A stretch of 64,000 nucleotides of DNA from Holosporaceae bacterium (GTDB lineage Bacteria; Pseudomonadota; Alphaproteobacteria; UBA7879; UBA5542). A program made the position numbers and the translations under genes. The DNA lies in the NCBI GenBank assembly GCA_022646525.1, contig CP060261.1:620001-684000 (forward strand). The letters run 5' to 3'. The notes beneath the pieces are model-generated. The model worked only from the letters and a program-made list of their open reading frames with translations. It did no database searches and had not been told where the DNA came from. Positions 20,385 through 30,541 of this stretch are shown here, piece after piece; position 1 is the first letter of the stretch; each line of letters begins with the position of its first letter.

Positions 20385-21247
20385 CTAGAAAGAATATCCG
20401 ATGCCCACACCACCTTCTTTTTTTTCGCCTGCGTTTGCAACGGTGAGATTACCTGTAAAGCGAAGCCCGGCAAGGCGGCCCGGAATACGGTGTAAAGACC
20501 CACAGTGGCCGCAGAAGAGCCCCGATAAGCGCCCACACCCACGCCAATGGCGGTATGCTTATTGCTGGGCATTTGCACCTGGGCATTGGCAATGGACACT
20601 TGCATGGCGCCTAAGTTATTGACACGTCGTTCGATATTGTCGAATTGATGTCCTAAAATATGGTGATGGTTATCGACATATTCTTTGGTGGCGACGTCGT
20701 GCCCATTAATGGGTGTGGCTACATTTGTAATGCGGCGATATTGATAGGTGGCTGCATCTCCAACTTGGCCCGAACCAACAGATACGGCGTATTCTCTGTG
20801 TGATTGAGAAAAAGAACCAATAGCAATGGATCCTTCATGGTTAACCAAAGCCCTATACCCAAGAGCGGTTGCGCTGGCGGCATTTGCAGTGGACCTTGAC
20901 CCAATAGCTAATGAATTTACCCCTTGTGATTGGGCATCACTACCAATAACAAGGGAGTTAGCGCCACTTGGATTAGCACTTGCACCAATGGCAGCAGATG
21001 TATTTCCCACTGGGTCTTGAAGTTCGCCCGCATTGTACCCAATGACGACTGATCGATCTTCATTAGTTCGGGCATCATGCCCAATGGCTGTGGACGTGCC
21101 CAGTGTTGCTGAAGCACCATCACCAATTGCAACACCTGCAGCCTGCACATGTGTGGGCAACAGAAGCGCGAGTAAGAGAATAAGAGAGGTAATTTCTAAA
21201 GATTTACTTAGAAAAAAAGACTTCATGTTTCTGTTTTGTAAGATCAT
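20385..21247 (-). CDS. YadA-like trimeric autotransporter adhesin A
   Basis: Trimeric autotransporter adhesins sit in the outer membrane as trimers and bind host surfaces. The start at 21247 follows GGGGAGAG and gives a long signal peptide (MILQNRNMKSFFLSKS, then a leucine-rich core, ending THVQA). Head repeats follow (SLAIGSRSTANA, SATALGYRALVN, GSIAIGSFSQSH), then the neck (RRITNVATPINGHDVATKEYV), a short stalk and the anchor region (TAIGVGVGAYRG). A frameshift near 20480 moves the last strands to another frame (RFTGNLTVANAG ... GVGIGYSF, stop at 20385). Without repair, the frame runs on to 20261 with no membrane anchor. The signal-peptide T7 run is in frame here, unlike in the two sister genes. 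Confidence 0.85.
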
Positions 21248-21329
21248 CGAATGATCTCTCCCCATTACTTATATGTGTATTGTATCAATTAAACCTGTAA
21301 AAAAAAAGCCCATATTTTTCTGAAGGTTA
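21141..21329 (-). repeat. adhesin 5' repeat block, copy 1
   Basis: A stretch of about 190 bases covers the signal-peptide codons, ribosome site and upstream leader of adhesin A, with AAAAAAAGCCCATATTTTTC at its far end. It recurs nearly unchanged at 22111-22301 and, more diverged, at 23117-23309. It marks tandem gene duplication. Confidence 0.85.
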
Positions 21330-21363
21330 CCATAAAAAAAGGGTTTTTTAAGAAAGTTAATTA

Positions 21364-22216
21364 TTAGAATGCGTAGCCAATGCCCGCACCACCGGCTTTG
21401 TCGCCTGTGTTTGACAATGTAAAGTTGCCCGAAAGTTGAAGGCCATTAAAGCGCCCTGGTCCACGTTGCTTAACGGCAAGGGTGGTGGCCTTGGCTTGCT
21501 GATAGGACCCCACACCAATACCTATCGCAGTGGATTTCCCTTCTGGAATGTGGATGCGGGCATTGGCGGTTGACATGCGCATGGCATTCACTTTGTTGAC
21601 TTGGTCATCCAAATTTTTCACTTGAACATGTTTATCTTGATCGACATACCCTTTGGTTGCGGCATCATGATCATCAATGGGGCTGGCCACATGGGTGATG
21701 CGTCGATATTGGTGGGGTTGCCCGGCTTGGCCTGACCCTACCGACACAGTGTAAGCGGCTGATGTGGTGGAGAAGGCGCCAAGGGCCACCGCGTGTTCGT
21801 GTTGGGCATGTGCAAGAGACCCAAAGGCCGTGCCGCCTTCAAGATCGGCCCGTGCCCCTGCACCGATGGCGGTGCCAAATTGTTGTGTTGTCGTTGTTCT
21901 GTTGCCATCAATAGTTGCACCAATGGCGATGGACTGATCGCCGCCAGCGTTTGCATCATGGCCAATGGCGATGGACTGATCGCCGCCAGCGTTTGCATCA
22001 TGGCCAATGGCAATGGACTGATCACCTGCTGCATTTGCATCATGGCCAATGGCGATGGCGCTATCGCCGGCAGCGGCAGCCCCTGGCCCTCTGCAACCGC
22101 ATCTGCCCCAGCCTGCACATGTGTGGGCAACAGAAGCGCGAGTAAGAGAATAAGAGAGGTAATTTCTAAAGATTTACTTAGAAAAAAGACTTCATGTTTC
22201 TGTTTTGTAAGATCAT
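21364..22216 (-). pseudogene. YadA-like trimeric autotransporter adhesin B, two frameshifts
   Basis: Second adhesin of the tandem array. The ribosome site and start at 22216 match adhesin A, but the signal-peptide T run has six T instead of seven, so MILQNRNMKS runs into a stop. A second indel after the cleavage site (near 22080) shifts the head. In the head frame there are near-identical 14-residue repeats (GDQSIAIGHDANAG), then TAFGSLAHAQHEH, the neck (RRITHVASPIDDHDAATKGYV), a short coiled stalk and an intact anchor ending GGAGIGYAF with the required terminal aromatic residue. From the head to the stop the frame is open. Confidence 0.85.
21920..22087 (-). repeat. 42-bp tandem repeats in adhesin B head
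   Basis: Four head-to-tail copies of a 42-base unit start at 21920, 21962, 22004 and 22046. The first two are identical and the last is the most diverged. Each encodes one 14-residue YadA head repeat, so copy number could change by slippage without breaking the frame. Confidence 0.85.
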
Positions 22217-22301
22217 CGAATGATCTCTCCCCATTACTTATATATGTGTATTGTATCAATTAAACCTGTAAAAAAAAAAGCCCATATTTTTCTGAAGGTT
22301 A
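22111..22301 (-). repeat. adhesin 5' repeat block, copy 2
   Basis: Near-identical copy of the leader and signal-peptide block of adhesin A, placed before adhesin B. It differs by having one fewer T in the coding-strand T run. Confidence 0.85.
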
Positions 22302-22312
22302 ATAATTTTTTT

Positions 22313-23231
22313 TTAAAGTATAGCCGGTTTCTTTTGAAAAACTTTTGTTGATTTCTGTTTAAAAGCGTAGCCGACGCCTGCACCACCCGCTTTATCGCCT
22401 GCGTTTGCGATGGTAAAGTTGCCGGTGAATTGTAACCCGCTGAGGCGCGCCCCGGCATGCGGTGTGTGATGCCCATTGTGGTGGCTGTGGACCCGTGATA
22501 AGTACCCATGCCAATCCCCACAGCGGTTCTTTTTTTATCTGCTAAATCAACTTGCGCATTAGAAATGGACATTTGCATGGCGCCGATTCGATTGATACGG
22601 TTTTTGATGACATTTGATTGGATACTAACATCATAGCTGTTTCTATCCGCATACTGTTTGTTGGCCGCATCATGGGCATTTATAGGATCGGCCACATTAA
22701 TGATAGGGCGGTTGAAGTGGAATTGATTTTCCACACCTGAGCCCACCGTTACCGTGTAGGTGTCGCTGGGTTGTGCAAATGTACCGATCGCAACAGAGCC
22801 TTCATGGTCGGCAAAGGCGCTGTGCCCAAAGGCGCTTGCATATGTATCGCTTGCGCGTGATCTTGTTCCCGTGGAGGTGGCTTGTAAACCTTCTGCGGAT
22901 GAGGAACCGATAGCGATCGAAAATGCGGCACCCTTGGCGCCTGCACCAATATTAATGGAGCTTTGCCCAATACTAGATCCTATGTAGGACCCAGAGAGAT
23001 AGCCAATTGTAATGGAATTAGGCATGTTGGCAGCTGTTCCATTGCCGATGGCGATAGATTCTTGGCCTGTTGCTGTAGCGTTAGGCCCATTTTGATAGGC
23101 ATTTGCTCCAAGAGCAGCCTGCACGCGGTTGGGAAGCAAGGTGAATAGAAGCGCGAATAAGAGAATAAGAGAGGTAATTTCTAAAGATTTACTTAGAAAA
23201 AATATTTTGTTTTTATATTTTGTAAGATCAT
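22313..23231 (-). pseudogene. YadA-like trimeric autotransporter adhesin C, frameshifted
   Basis: Third adhesin of the array and the most diverged. The conserved start at 23231 is again out of frame with the body because of a six-T run. The body has head repeats (SIAIGNGTAANMPNSITIG, ASAFGHSAFADHEGSVAIG), the neck (INVADPINAHDAANKQYA), a short stalk and anchor. A frameshift near 22445 interrupts the anchor, whose last strands read FTGNFTIANAGDK ... GVGYAF in another frame. After that F the stop is lost and 15 extra residues follow to 22313, so the terminal aromatic signal for outer-membrane assembly would be masked. Confidence 0.8.
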
Positions 23232-23309
23232 CGAATGATCTCTCCCCATTACTTATACCTATTATTGTATCAATTAAAAGTATAAAAAAAAAAGCCCATA
23301 TTTTTCTGG
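23117..23309 (-). repeat. adhesin 5' repeat block, copy 3
   Basis: Diverged copy of the leader and signal-peptide block found before adhesins A and B. The GGGGAGAG ribosome site, start codon and AAGCCCATATTTTTCTGG end are kept. Confidence 0.8.
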
Positions 23310-23397
23310 ACTTTAGAGGTGTTTGGGAGGGGAGTGGTAAGTTGTAGGCAGCCCTTTCAGTTGCGGCCTTTTAAGAGTGGCCTTTAAGAGTGGCCTT

Positions 23398-24597
23398 TTA
23401 GGCGTGATTGTGGGGCCCAACATTTTCGACAGTGTTGTCAGGTGCATCATCTCCTTGACTGAAGTGGGTTAATACGTTCTCTAAAAACGGCCCATAGGTG
23501 TGGATGCTGACGGGAAGCGTAAGGTTTGGCACCGCATTTAAAGGCGTTGTTGTGAGGGTTTTTGCAAGTCGTGCATCTTCAAAATCGGGTGTGGTGATGG
23601 CAAAAGCAATGCGGTGAAGCACCCGCATGACTTGTTGTTGAGTGCGCCAAGGGTGGGGGCCACGATAGAACATTTTGGCCGCCTCGAAAATATTATTTTC
23701 AATTTGAGAGCGATAGGGACTAGATGGAGTGTTTGGGTGCCTGCTGTTCGACACTTTCGACATTATAGAATATGTATCATCATTTGTGCCTTTCGTCAAA
23801 AAAAGAGGTCAGAGGGATACCTGTCCGTATCATTAAAAGTGAAGATATTCGTAGTATTTTCTGTGACTTCAGGGTCAAGGGTGGTGATGGTGTTGCGCAA
23901 CCAGTACGCTAGTACACGCACTTCGCCTAAGTTATAGTCGGCACGGGACATCATTGCCCCGATGACATCGACAAGCATGAAGAAGTCGTTCATGCGCACC
24001 CAGCCCCCTGTGGCATGGTGGAGGGTATCGACTAAATAGGTGAAAATGAGGTGCGGATCATCGGGATTGGGTAGCGTAAGAAAGTTAGCGTTTCGGCCGG
24101 GATTCCCTTTGGGAGTGCCATTTTACCTGTAAAAAGGTGGCAAGAAAATCAGGTGCCGGTTCACCATCATCGGTGTGCACAAGGTTTCAATTTTTATGTG
24201 TGTGGTAGAGCAACCAATATTTTAGGCGGCCTGCCGCACGCTGTTGATCGGCGGTTGTAAAGTCTGTCCTGCCGTCGGTGGAGTTGAGAAAATTAAATAT
24301 TTGATCAAGTTCATTGACATAGGTTTGAATGGTAGCTGCTGCACCGTCGTTAAGCGTGTGTGTGGTGCCATCGGGAAGGGTGACGGGCGCTGTTTTAAAA
24401 CGCGCCCAAAAATCTTCTGCCGGGGGAACAAATTCGGCCTGTTCAGGTGGGGGGGGGGCGGTGTGAACAGTGGCACTATAGCCGTTTTCGTTATGGCCGG
24501 GTTTTTCTTCGGTGGCGGCGGCGTGACCGAGCAGGGGCAGCCCCCCAAACAGGCAACACAATAAAATAATGCGGTAATAAATTTTGATGTAGGGCAT
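23398..24597 (-). pseudogene. exported protein, secreted-family island member 1, frameshifted
   Basis: Leftmost member of a row of minus-strand exported-protein genes. The start at 24597 follows AAGGAGACACC and gives a signal peptide (MPYIKIYYRIILLCCLFGG ... LLGHA). The mature N-terminus is proline-rich (TAPPPPEQAEFVPPAEDF), then helical (LNDGAAATIQTYVNELDQIF). Further pieces in other frames (WVRMNDFFMLVDVIGAMMSR, VLAYWLRNTITTLDPE, QQQVMRVLHRIAFAI) extend it to about 400 residues, ending at 23398. At least three indels. No known family is recognised; the helical make-up matches its neighbours. Confidence 0.55.
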
Positions 24598-24635
24598 GGG
24601 GGTGTCTCCTTGTTGTTTTGATTAGATTTATTTTT

Positions 24636-25379
24636 TTAGTTATGGTTGCCTGACGGGAAAAGTTCAGCTTTCAGTTTGGTGTGCACTTCATCAATGTTCC
24701 ACGGAGGTGCTTGCGACAGGGCATGGGATAGGGCCGTTTGTTTTAAGTCGTCTTCTGGTTCGGTGCCCATGATGAAGGTGGCAACGGTGTGAAAAATGGT
24801 GCCTGCATGATCAGCGCTCATGCCGTCGCGCAGAAATTTTTTGCTCCACTGAATGGCCTGTTCGATGGATTGATTATCACCTTGGCAAACGGTGTAAAGA
24901 ATTGTGTGGGTTTGAATCCACCAGTCAAGTGTCATTGGCATATCGTGCTGGGAATTGACAGCGTTTGTGCAAATAGTGTCAAGTGTTTGAAGGGTAGGAT
25001 CAATGTCAATGACAGCGTCGTCTTCTGACGTTGAGAGAAGCTGCAGAAAGCTTTGTAGCATGGTATCAAACCAATCATAAAGGGAAGCCCATGGGCGGCC
25101 GTTGTGGGTGATGTTTTAGAATGTGTTCTAAAAAGGTGTGCACTTGGTCATCTGTGAGACTTTTCTGGATGATTTGAAAGAGTGGGGTTACCTTTTGTTC
25201 AAACATTTTTTTTGTTTCTGGTTCATTCGTAGCGGGATCGATGCTGGGTTTAAAAAAGCGCTGAGCTGGGCGACCATAGACTGAAGGGGTTGATCTTCGG
25301 CGTCGACTGCGCTGGAAAGCGGGGTGCCCAGTAAGCAAAGCATTAGGATGCAAAGGATAGAGGGGACGGGTTTATACAT
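24636..25379 (-). pseudogene. exported helical protein, secreted-family member 2, frameshifted
   Basis: The start at 25379 (AAGGAATCTT before ATG) gives MYKPVPSILCILMLCLLG and a cleavage near SSA. The MYK opening is shared with members 5 and 7. The mature protein is about 225 residues and helical (VTPLFQIIQKSLTDDQVHTF, AIQWSKKFLRDGMSADHAG). The segment IQWSKKFLRDGMSADHAG resembles the W...G-S-x-x-D repeat core of the family. Two frame changes (near 25225 and 25070) break it. Function unknown. Confidence 0.55.
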
Positions 25380-25390
25380 AAGATTCCTTT

Positions 25391-26173
25391 CTATGCGGCT
25401 GCTGCCATGGGCAATTGAAGCTCTTGTTGAAGTCTCTGCAAGGTGTTTTGGGGTTGCCACGGGTTTTGCAGATAATCTTGGTGTGCTTGCACAAGAAGCG
25501 GATACCCCAAAGGGTTTAATTTTTGTGCGCACGTGCGGGCCAAGTTGATAAACGTATTGATCGAGTGATGCTGGCCATCAAAAAATAGATTTGCCCACCA
25601 AAAACTGCTGACAATGTGATTGTAGTTTTGTCTAAGGTCGCGGAATAGTGCCAAAATGGGGTTGAAGTGGGCGCGGTGATCGGCGGCAGAAAACTGGGGT
25701 AAGTAAGTGTTAATGATGTATGCCAACGCCCAGTAGGGCATCGTCTGTATATTTAGTATAGGATGATATGAAAAAAGTGGGAGGTTTTGAACACCCACTT
25801 GTTCGAATGTGGTGATAAGGTTTTCGGCCAACGCTAGGCGCGCAGCCAAACCTTCTTCGCCTGCTTGGGCTGTATAGGATTGCCTAAAACAATACCCCAC
25901 CGCATAAAAAATAGTGCTGTAATGAAAGGGGCCCCACCTTTCTTCAAGGGCTTTGCCTTGGGCTTTAAGTTCTTCTAAGGCGGTGCTGTCGGGGGCAACA
26001 TTTAAAGCGTTAGCCAGAAAAGGTAACGGTGCGATGTTCATGTAAGGTGGGGCCTCTTGTTCAATGTGGGGCGACGGTGCACCTTGTGCGGCACCATAAC
26101 TGGAGACGGGAAGACACAGAAAAGAGGTAGAAAGAAGTGAGGTGATCCACACCATTTTAAAAATGTTTAACAT
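25391..26173 (-). CDS. exported helical protein, secreted-family island member 3
   Basis: One of the few unbroken genes in this island: 260 residues with a signal peptide (MLNIFKMVWITSLLSTSFLC, cut near SSYGA). The mature chain is helical and rich in aromatic residues (WGPFHYSTIFYAVGYCFRQ, NHIVSSFWWANLFFDGQHH). It ends in a short helix and four alanines. No known domain. It lies 11 bases upstream of member 2 on the same strand, so the two may be co-transcribed. Confidence 0.65.
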   Translation of the reverse strand: MLNIFKMVWITSLLSTSFLCLPVSSYGAAQGAPSPHIEQEAPPYMNIAPLPFLANALNVAPDSTALEELKAQGKALEERWGPFHYSTIFYAVGYCFRQSYTAQAGEEGLAARLALAENLITTFEQVGVQNLPLFSYHPILNIQTMPYWALAYIINTYLPQFSAADHRAHFNPILALFRDLRQNYNHIVSSFWWANLFFDGQHHSINTFINLARTCAQKLNPLGYPLLVQAHQDYLQNPWQPQNTLQRLQQELQLPMAAAA

Positions 26174-26233
26174 TGTGTACTTTCTTATCCCTATTTTTAT
26201 GACGTGTCTCTGTTTTAAGTGGCGACTTTCTTT

Positions 26234-27122
26234 TTATTGAATGGTGTTACGCATCATCTGAAAAAGGAAACAAAATATCTGCCAGAGGGGGGCAAGTTCG
26301 TCGGGGTTGATATCAAGATGTGCGCTCCCATAAAATTATTCCGCAAAAATGCCCTTAGCATGGGCAACCTTTATTAAGGCTAGAGCGATGTTGCGGGTGG
26401 AATCAAGGGTCAAAAAAGCATGAATTCTTAATGTGCTGAACTTTCTGTAAAAAAAGTTTCTCTGTTTAAGAATCGTCGTGGGTAGAGTGTCTTCTATTCG
26501 TTGTTGTAAACTCTGATGGGGGCATATACAGCATGTGTTTCAGTTTAGAGTGCAGATGGTGCGGGTTGCAGTTTATCTTGGGCAAACAGCTGAGGCGATT
26601 TTTCTTTATCTGTGTCGGATAAGTGGGGATTTAAAAAACTTTCTAAGTACGTTGGCACAGGTAGGCATGGTTTGTGGATGAGCTGGGCGCAGCAGATGCT
26701 GTTGGATGAGGGCGAAAATGCGGTGTTGAAGCAGATCGTCCCTTCTTGAACAAACTCGATGAGTGACTCGATGGCACTTTTTAAAGCTGGGGTGATAATA
26801 TCACTGTCAGTTGGCGCATGGCCTTGTGCCATAAGATCTTTTTTTTTGTTTTGTTTTCATAAGCCTGTGCAAGTGAAGATAGCCGAAAAAACTGCTGTGT
26901 GGTGAGGTCGGTGGTATTCACATCGTATCGGGTGTCGAACATTGCCTTGTATTGGGCTAAGTCGGGCCCTGCTTGAGATGTGTGTGGGCGATTGAGGCTA
27001 TTTTCTGATTCAAACATGGCGTGTGCAGCGGGGCTGCCCCACATGATACCAAGTGCCAGCGCCAAGACGCATGTGGGAAAAATGTGAAAGAGAAGAGGGT
27101 TCTGTGAGAAAAAAAGGTGCAT
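26234..27122 (-). pseudogene. exported helical protein, secreted-family island member 4, frameshifted
   Basis: The start at 27122 gives MHLFFSQNPLLFHIFPTCVL with a hydrophobic run and cleavage near AAHA. The first frame covers about 110 residues and breaks at a T9 run (coding strand AAAAAAAAA) near 26840. The next frame (ALKSAIESLIEFVQEG) runs to 26545. Two further frames (TRNIALALIKVAHAKGIFAE, then GSAHLDINPDELAPLWQIF) lead to a stop at 26234. The former protein would be about 290 residues. The GSAHLDI piece echoes the family's G-S-x-x-D core. Function unknown. Confidence 0.5.
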
Positions 27123-27178
27123 GGGGGCCTCCACTATTTTATAAATTTAGATTGTACCCCCATGCTTTTACAGTGCGT

Positions 27179-27611
27179 TTATTCTTCTTGCAAGGTTTCT
27201 GGTGTTAAATAGCGTTCTAAGTCAGTTACAGGGTTGCCGGTTAATTCTGGGCAGTCATCAAGATGTGACAGCAAGTCATTTTCGGTGCCGGCATCAATAT
27301 TTTTGTGGGCTTGATACCATGCAATGCAAAGGCTTAGAACGCGGCCTTCTTTACCACGATAGCCAAGCAGTTTTTTACCCATGCGGCTGAGTACTTCTTC
27401 CGTATCTGGGCCCGAGAGCGGGGCAAGAGGGGCAGTGACCTTGGTAAAAAAAATCATGGTGTTTACCGTTAACATCGACATCACGCCCACCGAAAACATG
27501 GGTGTGTAGTGCTGTGATTTTGGTCGGCGTGAGGACGGCATCTTCATCGGATGCATGCAGTAAGGGGGTGCACAGCACCAGTGCTAAGAAAAAAGTGAGG
27601 TGTTTATACAT
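27179..27611 (-). pseudogene. exported protein with one G-[ST]-x-x-D-L-L repeat, frameshifted
   Basis: Small member 5 of the exported family. The start at 27611 gives MYKHLTFFLALVLCTPLLHA, a good signal peptide. A frame change near 27465 joins to the second half, which ends with the family motif: AWYQAHKNIDAGTENDLLSH, then a weakly conserved helix and an acidic end. The mature protein would be about 120 residues, one repeat unit long. Its short size helps define the unit. Confidence 0.6.
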
Positions 27612-27709
27612 AGTAGGTTCCTTCCTGTTGTGCTGTGTATGTATATGTGTGGGGGCCGTCGCCCCTTCATACAAAAATTATATGTGACGGCAGTGAATGT
27701 GTGGGGCCG

Positions 27710-27937
27710 CTAAGACCCGTCTTCGTCTGCGGAATCGCGCCCTGGATGTTCTACGGTGGGGTAGATCGGTGGTTCTTTTTTCCCAGGAATTATCTTTCTT
27801 TTTATCCTGACAGCGGGGGGCTGCTCTGGGGGTTGATCTTCTGCAGGTGGCTGTTCGTTGGCCGCATAAAGAAGGGTGGGTATCAACAGGGTGACAAGAA
27901 AAATAAGATGATATTTGTATGGGGTGTGGTGGCGCAT
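27710..27937 (-). CDS. small exported proline-rich protein
   Basis: A 75-residue protein with a start at 27937 behind AGGGAGACACC, the same leader as members 1 and 7. Signal peptide with cleavage near LLYAANE. The mature part is only about 50 residues, proline-rich (EQPPAEDQPPEQPPAV), then basic (IKRKIIPGKKEP) and acidic at the end. It is probably disordered. Function unknown. Confidence 0.55.
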   Translation of the reverse strand: MRHHTPYKYHLIFLVTLLIPTLLYAANEQPPAEDQPPEQPPAVRIKRKIIPGKKEPPIYPTVEHPGRDSADEDGS

Positions 27938-28074
27938 ACGGTGTCTCCCTGAAGGTGTTTATGTAGATGATTATCGGTTGATTTTTATTATGAAGGGCAG
28001 AATGTGTGAAACACAAGAACGAAAAAAGAAGGGGCGCACAACCTCCTCTATTTTATGAAAAAAAAAATGTGTTT

Positions 28075-29097
28075 TTAAAGTTTTATTGGGTTTATTCTGC
28101 ATTGTCCCCGAAGCGGAGCCATAGGGGGCACCATATTGCTCAGCCAATTTCCTGCCGAGGGTTCTTCCTCTTCTTCCTCTTCGATGTCGGGTACATCCGT
28201 AATGCCCAGGGCCGTCATGAGGGTTTGGGCAAGGTCGCCTTCCATTCTCTTCTCTGAACGAACTGGTGCAGCACGTCATTGGCGCTGCCCGGTTCAATGT
28301 TTTTACCGCCCCTTACTTCCCCAATATGCGGCAATGTCTAGAACATTGTGGATATTTTCAGGACTGTTGCGCAAACACCGAAGAAGGGGCTCATCCGTGC
28401 CACAAGATCAACAACGCTGGGGCTGGGTATGTCTACCAGCAGATTTCTGAGATCGCGCCACGGGTTTTCGTCTTCGCCGCCTTCTTCTTCATTATAGGGT
28501 ATTTGGGCAATAGCGGTTAGGCCGGTGTGGGTGAGTACATGATCGATGAGGACTTGCTGTTTACTGAGCGTAAGCACTTGCAGCACCCCTGCCAATTTTC
28601 TAATGCGTCGGGGTGAGAAGAAGGATGGTGTCTGCATAAGCCGCGAAGGTTTCTTCTGTCCAGGATCGCCCCCCTGTTCTGAGGGTGGCGAATAAGTCTT
28701 GTGGGCCGTCGATTTCAATACCGGCTGCGTGCTGTTCTTGGGCCTGGGCAAGGGCAGGGTGGTTGTCAGCAGTTTGGCGGCGGCTGAAGCTGTTTGTTCG
28801 GTGGTAGCATCGAAATGTGGGCCCAATTTTTTTATGATGTGGGCTGCCCATGGCACCATGTTGTCTGTGATGAATTCGAGGGTGAGAAGCATCGGCTGCG
28901 TCGTTGTGCCGACGAGGGGAAGTTTCATGCCGTTAACATGGCCCCTGACAGCCGTCTGGAGAGATGTATCAAGACGAAGAAAGCGCCGTTCTTGCGGCGT
29001 GGTGGGGTCGTCTTCCATGCTGGCGGCATGAAGAGGGGGGGGTGATGGCCATGAAAAAGGCCACGACGGTGCAGAAAAGTTGATACGGTTTATACAT
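28075..29097 (-). pseudogene. exported protein with two family repeats, frameshifted
   Basis: The start at 29097 behind AGGGAGACAC gives MYKPYQLFCTVVAFFMAITP, then a C8 run that puts the rest of the signal peptide (PLHAAS) out of frame. The body has helical segments (LLTLEFITDNMVPWAAHIIK). A first family-like repeat in one frame is EQHAAGIEIDGPQDLFATLR followed by SWTEETFAAYADT. A helical stretch follows (KQQVLIDHVLTHTGLTAIAQ). A second repeat is GGKNIEPGSANDVLHQFV, with an acidic tail (DIEEEEEEEPS). At least four indels; former length about 330 residues. Confidence 0.55.
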
Positions 29098-29197
29098 AGT
29101 GTGTCTCCCTGTTTTTTTAGGCTTAGGCCTGTGCCTGTGCAGAAAAACGCCACGTTGATGCCGATGCCCTTATTTATGATGGACGCTTTCGGGAGGA

Positions 29198-30150
29198 ATA
29201 CAATGTTTTTTAGAAGCGCTGATGGGGGGTGGGATGACGAAATCGAACTGTGAATCGTAGGGTTGCCACCGGCCCTTTCTTCATCTAAGGACTCTCTGTC
29301 ACTTTCATCATCATCGCTGGAAGGAGAGGCGTTCTTCTAAAAGGGGTGCGCCAATCATCATCTGCACCAGAAACAGGCGACGATAGCGTATAAGGGGGCT
29401 GTGTGTGGGCGATCATCACTGCTTGTCACAAGGTACGGCACCCCTGCCCCACCCTGCACTCTGCGCTCTATAGCGGGGGCGGAGGCTGATTCCTTCTTCC
29501 TCTGCTTCTTTTGCACTATCTGGGGTGTCTGCTGATCTAGTGCAGCGGCGGCCTTGCGCCCCCTTTGTGTGGCGCCCTTTGTATGTCGTTTTGGTGTGGC
29601 GCATGGAGTACTTGAATGATGCCCTTAGATATAAAGCGAGATACGCCTGTGGTGCCACTTTTACCGCCTGTACCATCTGTACCGTGGGTAAGGTCGTCTA
29701 GATTAAGAAGCTGAAACCCTCGGGTGGGCCTTTGTGCCCTGGGTCTATCCAGTTGGCTAAATTAAAAGGTAGGCCGCCGTAAAGTTGTTGGCCTGGCGTA
29801 AGGATGTCTCTGAGAGGGCCCTGATGTGAGGATCCAACGGCGCCCACTGTGTGTTGACCGCTGCCGCTTGCAGCGGCATCTGCCTGATCATCCCAGGGGG
29901 CTGCTTCTCTTGTTAGAGTGGTGGGGGAGCTAAGGCAAAATTCAGCCATGTGTAGAGAAAGTGCGTAGGTTTCATCTTGTAGGTCGCCATTTTCAGGCAC
30001 CCCATCTTCTGATGTGGTGCGTGGCCCTTGAACAGGGGCACTAGAATGGGGGGGCTCTTCATCGGCTGCGGCTTGGGCGGGGGCAGGACCCCATAAAGAC
30101 GCCAAACTAAAATAGGCTGCCGCTATAAAATAACAATATCCCTTGAACAT
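29198..30150 (-). pseudogene. exported low-complexity protein, frameshifted
   Basis: The start at 30150 gives a signal peptide (MFKGYCYFIAAAYFSLASLW, ending PAQAAA). The 150-residue first frame is polar and low in complexity (PPHSSAPVQGPRTTSEDG, DDQADAAASGSGQHTVG). Beyond its stop at 29698, other frames continue with coding-like composition (KEAEEEGISL, NASPSSDDDESDRESLDEE) to about 29200. It lacks the family repeat motif and may be a separate exported protein. Several indels are likely. Confidence 0.45.
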
Positions 30151-30329
30151 ATAAGTACCTCGCTTTTTTACCTTTTGGTGTGATGGGGACGATAAATTTT
30201 GTTCAAAAATGATGAAAATCTACAAAAAAAACAATGGCAAATCACGCGTATTTATTTAACTTATTGTTTTTTATGAAAAAAAGACGGGAGAGACGCCAGG
30301 GTTAGTGGCCGTGGGGATAAGGAAATGGC

Positions 30330-30355
30330 AAAAAAAAGCCCCCAACACGAGGGGC
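30330..30355 (-). terminator. minus-strand terminator
   Basis: Read on the minus strand, GCCCC/GGGGC forms a stem followed by eight T residues. It lies downstream of the exported-protein gene that starts at 31105. Confidence 0.7.
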
Positions 30356-30541
30356 AAAGGTTTCGTTTTTTTAAGGCATGTGGGGCAGGGTGTTTTGCAT
30401 ACCGCCCCGTGCCGATAGGCAATCGTTCGATGCCTGCGGGTTGTTGTGCCCTTAGTCCACGTCAAAAAGGTTGTCTTCTCCAGAGGCATCCCCTTCTTCT
30501 TCAGAGTGTTCCCTTCTTCTCCAGAAGTGTTCCCTTCTTCT

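Noticed and set aside
21920..22087. Regular 42-base repeats as a possible CRISPR array
   Set aside because: The units are contiguous with no unique spacers and encode YadA head repeats.
21793..22263. Long open frames on the plus strand across the adhesin genes
   Set aside because: They are mirror frames of the repetitive adhesin codons. The minus strand has signal peptides, head repeats, neck and anchor.
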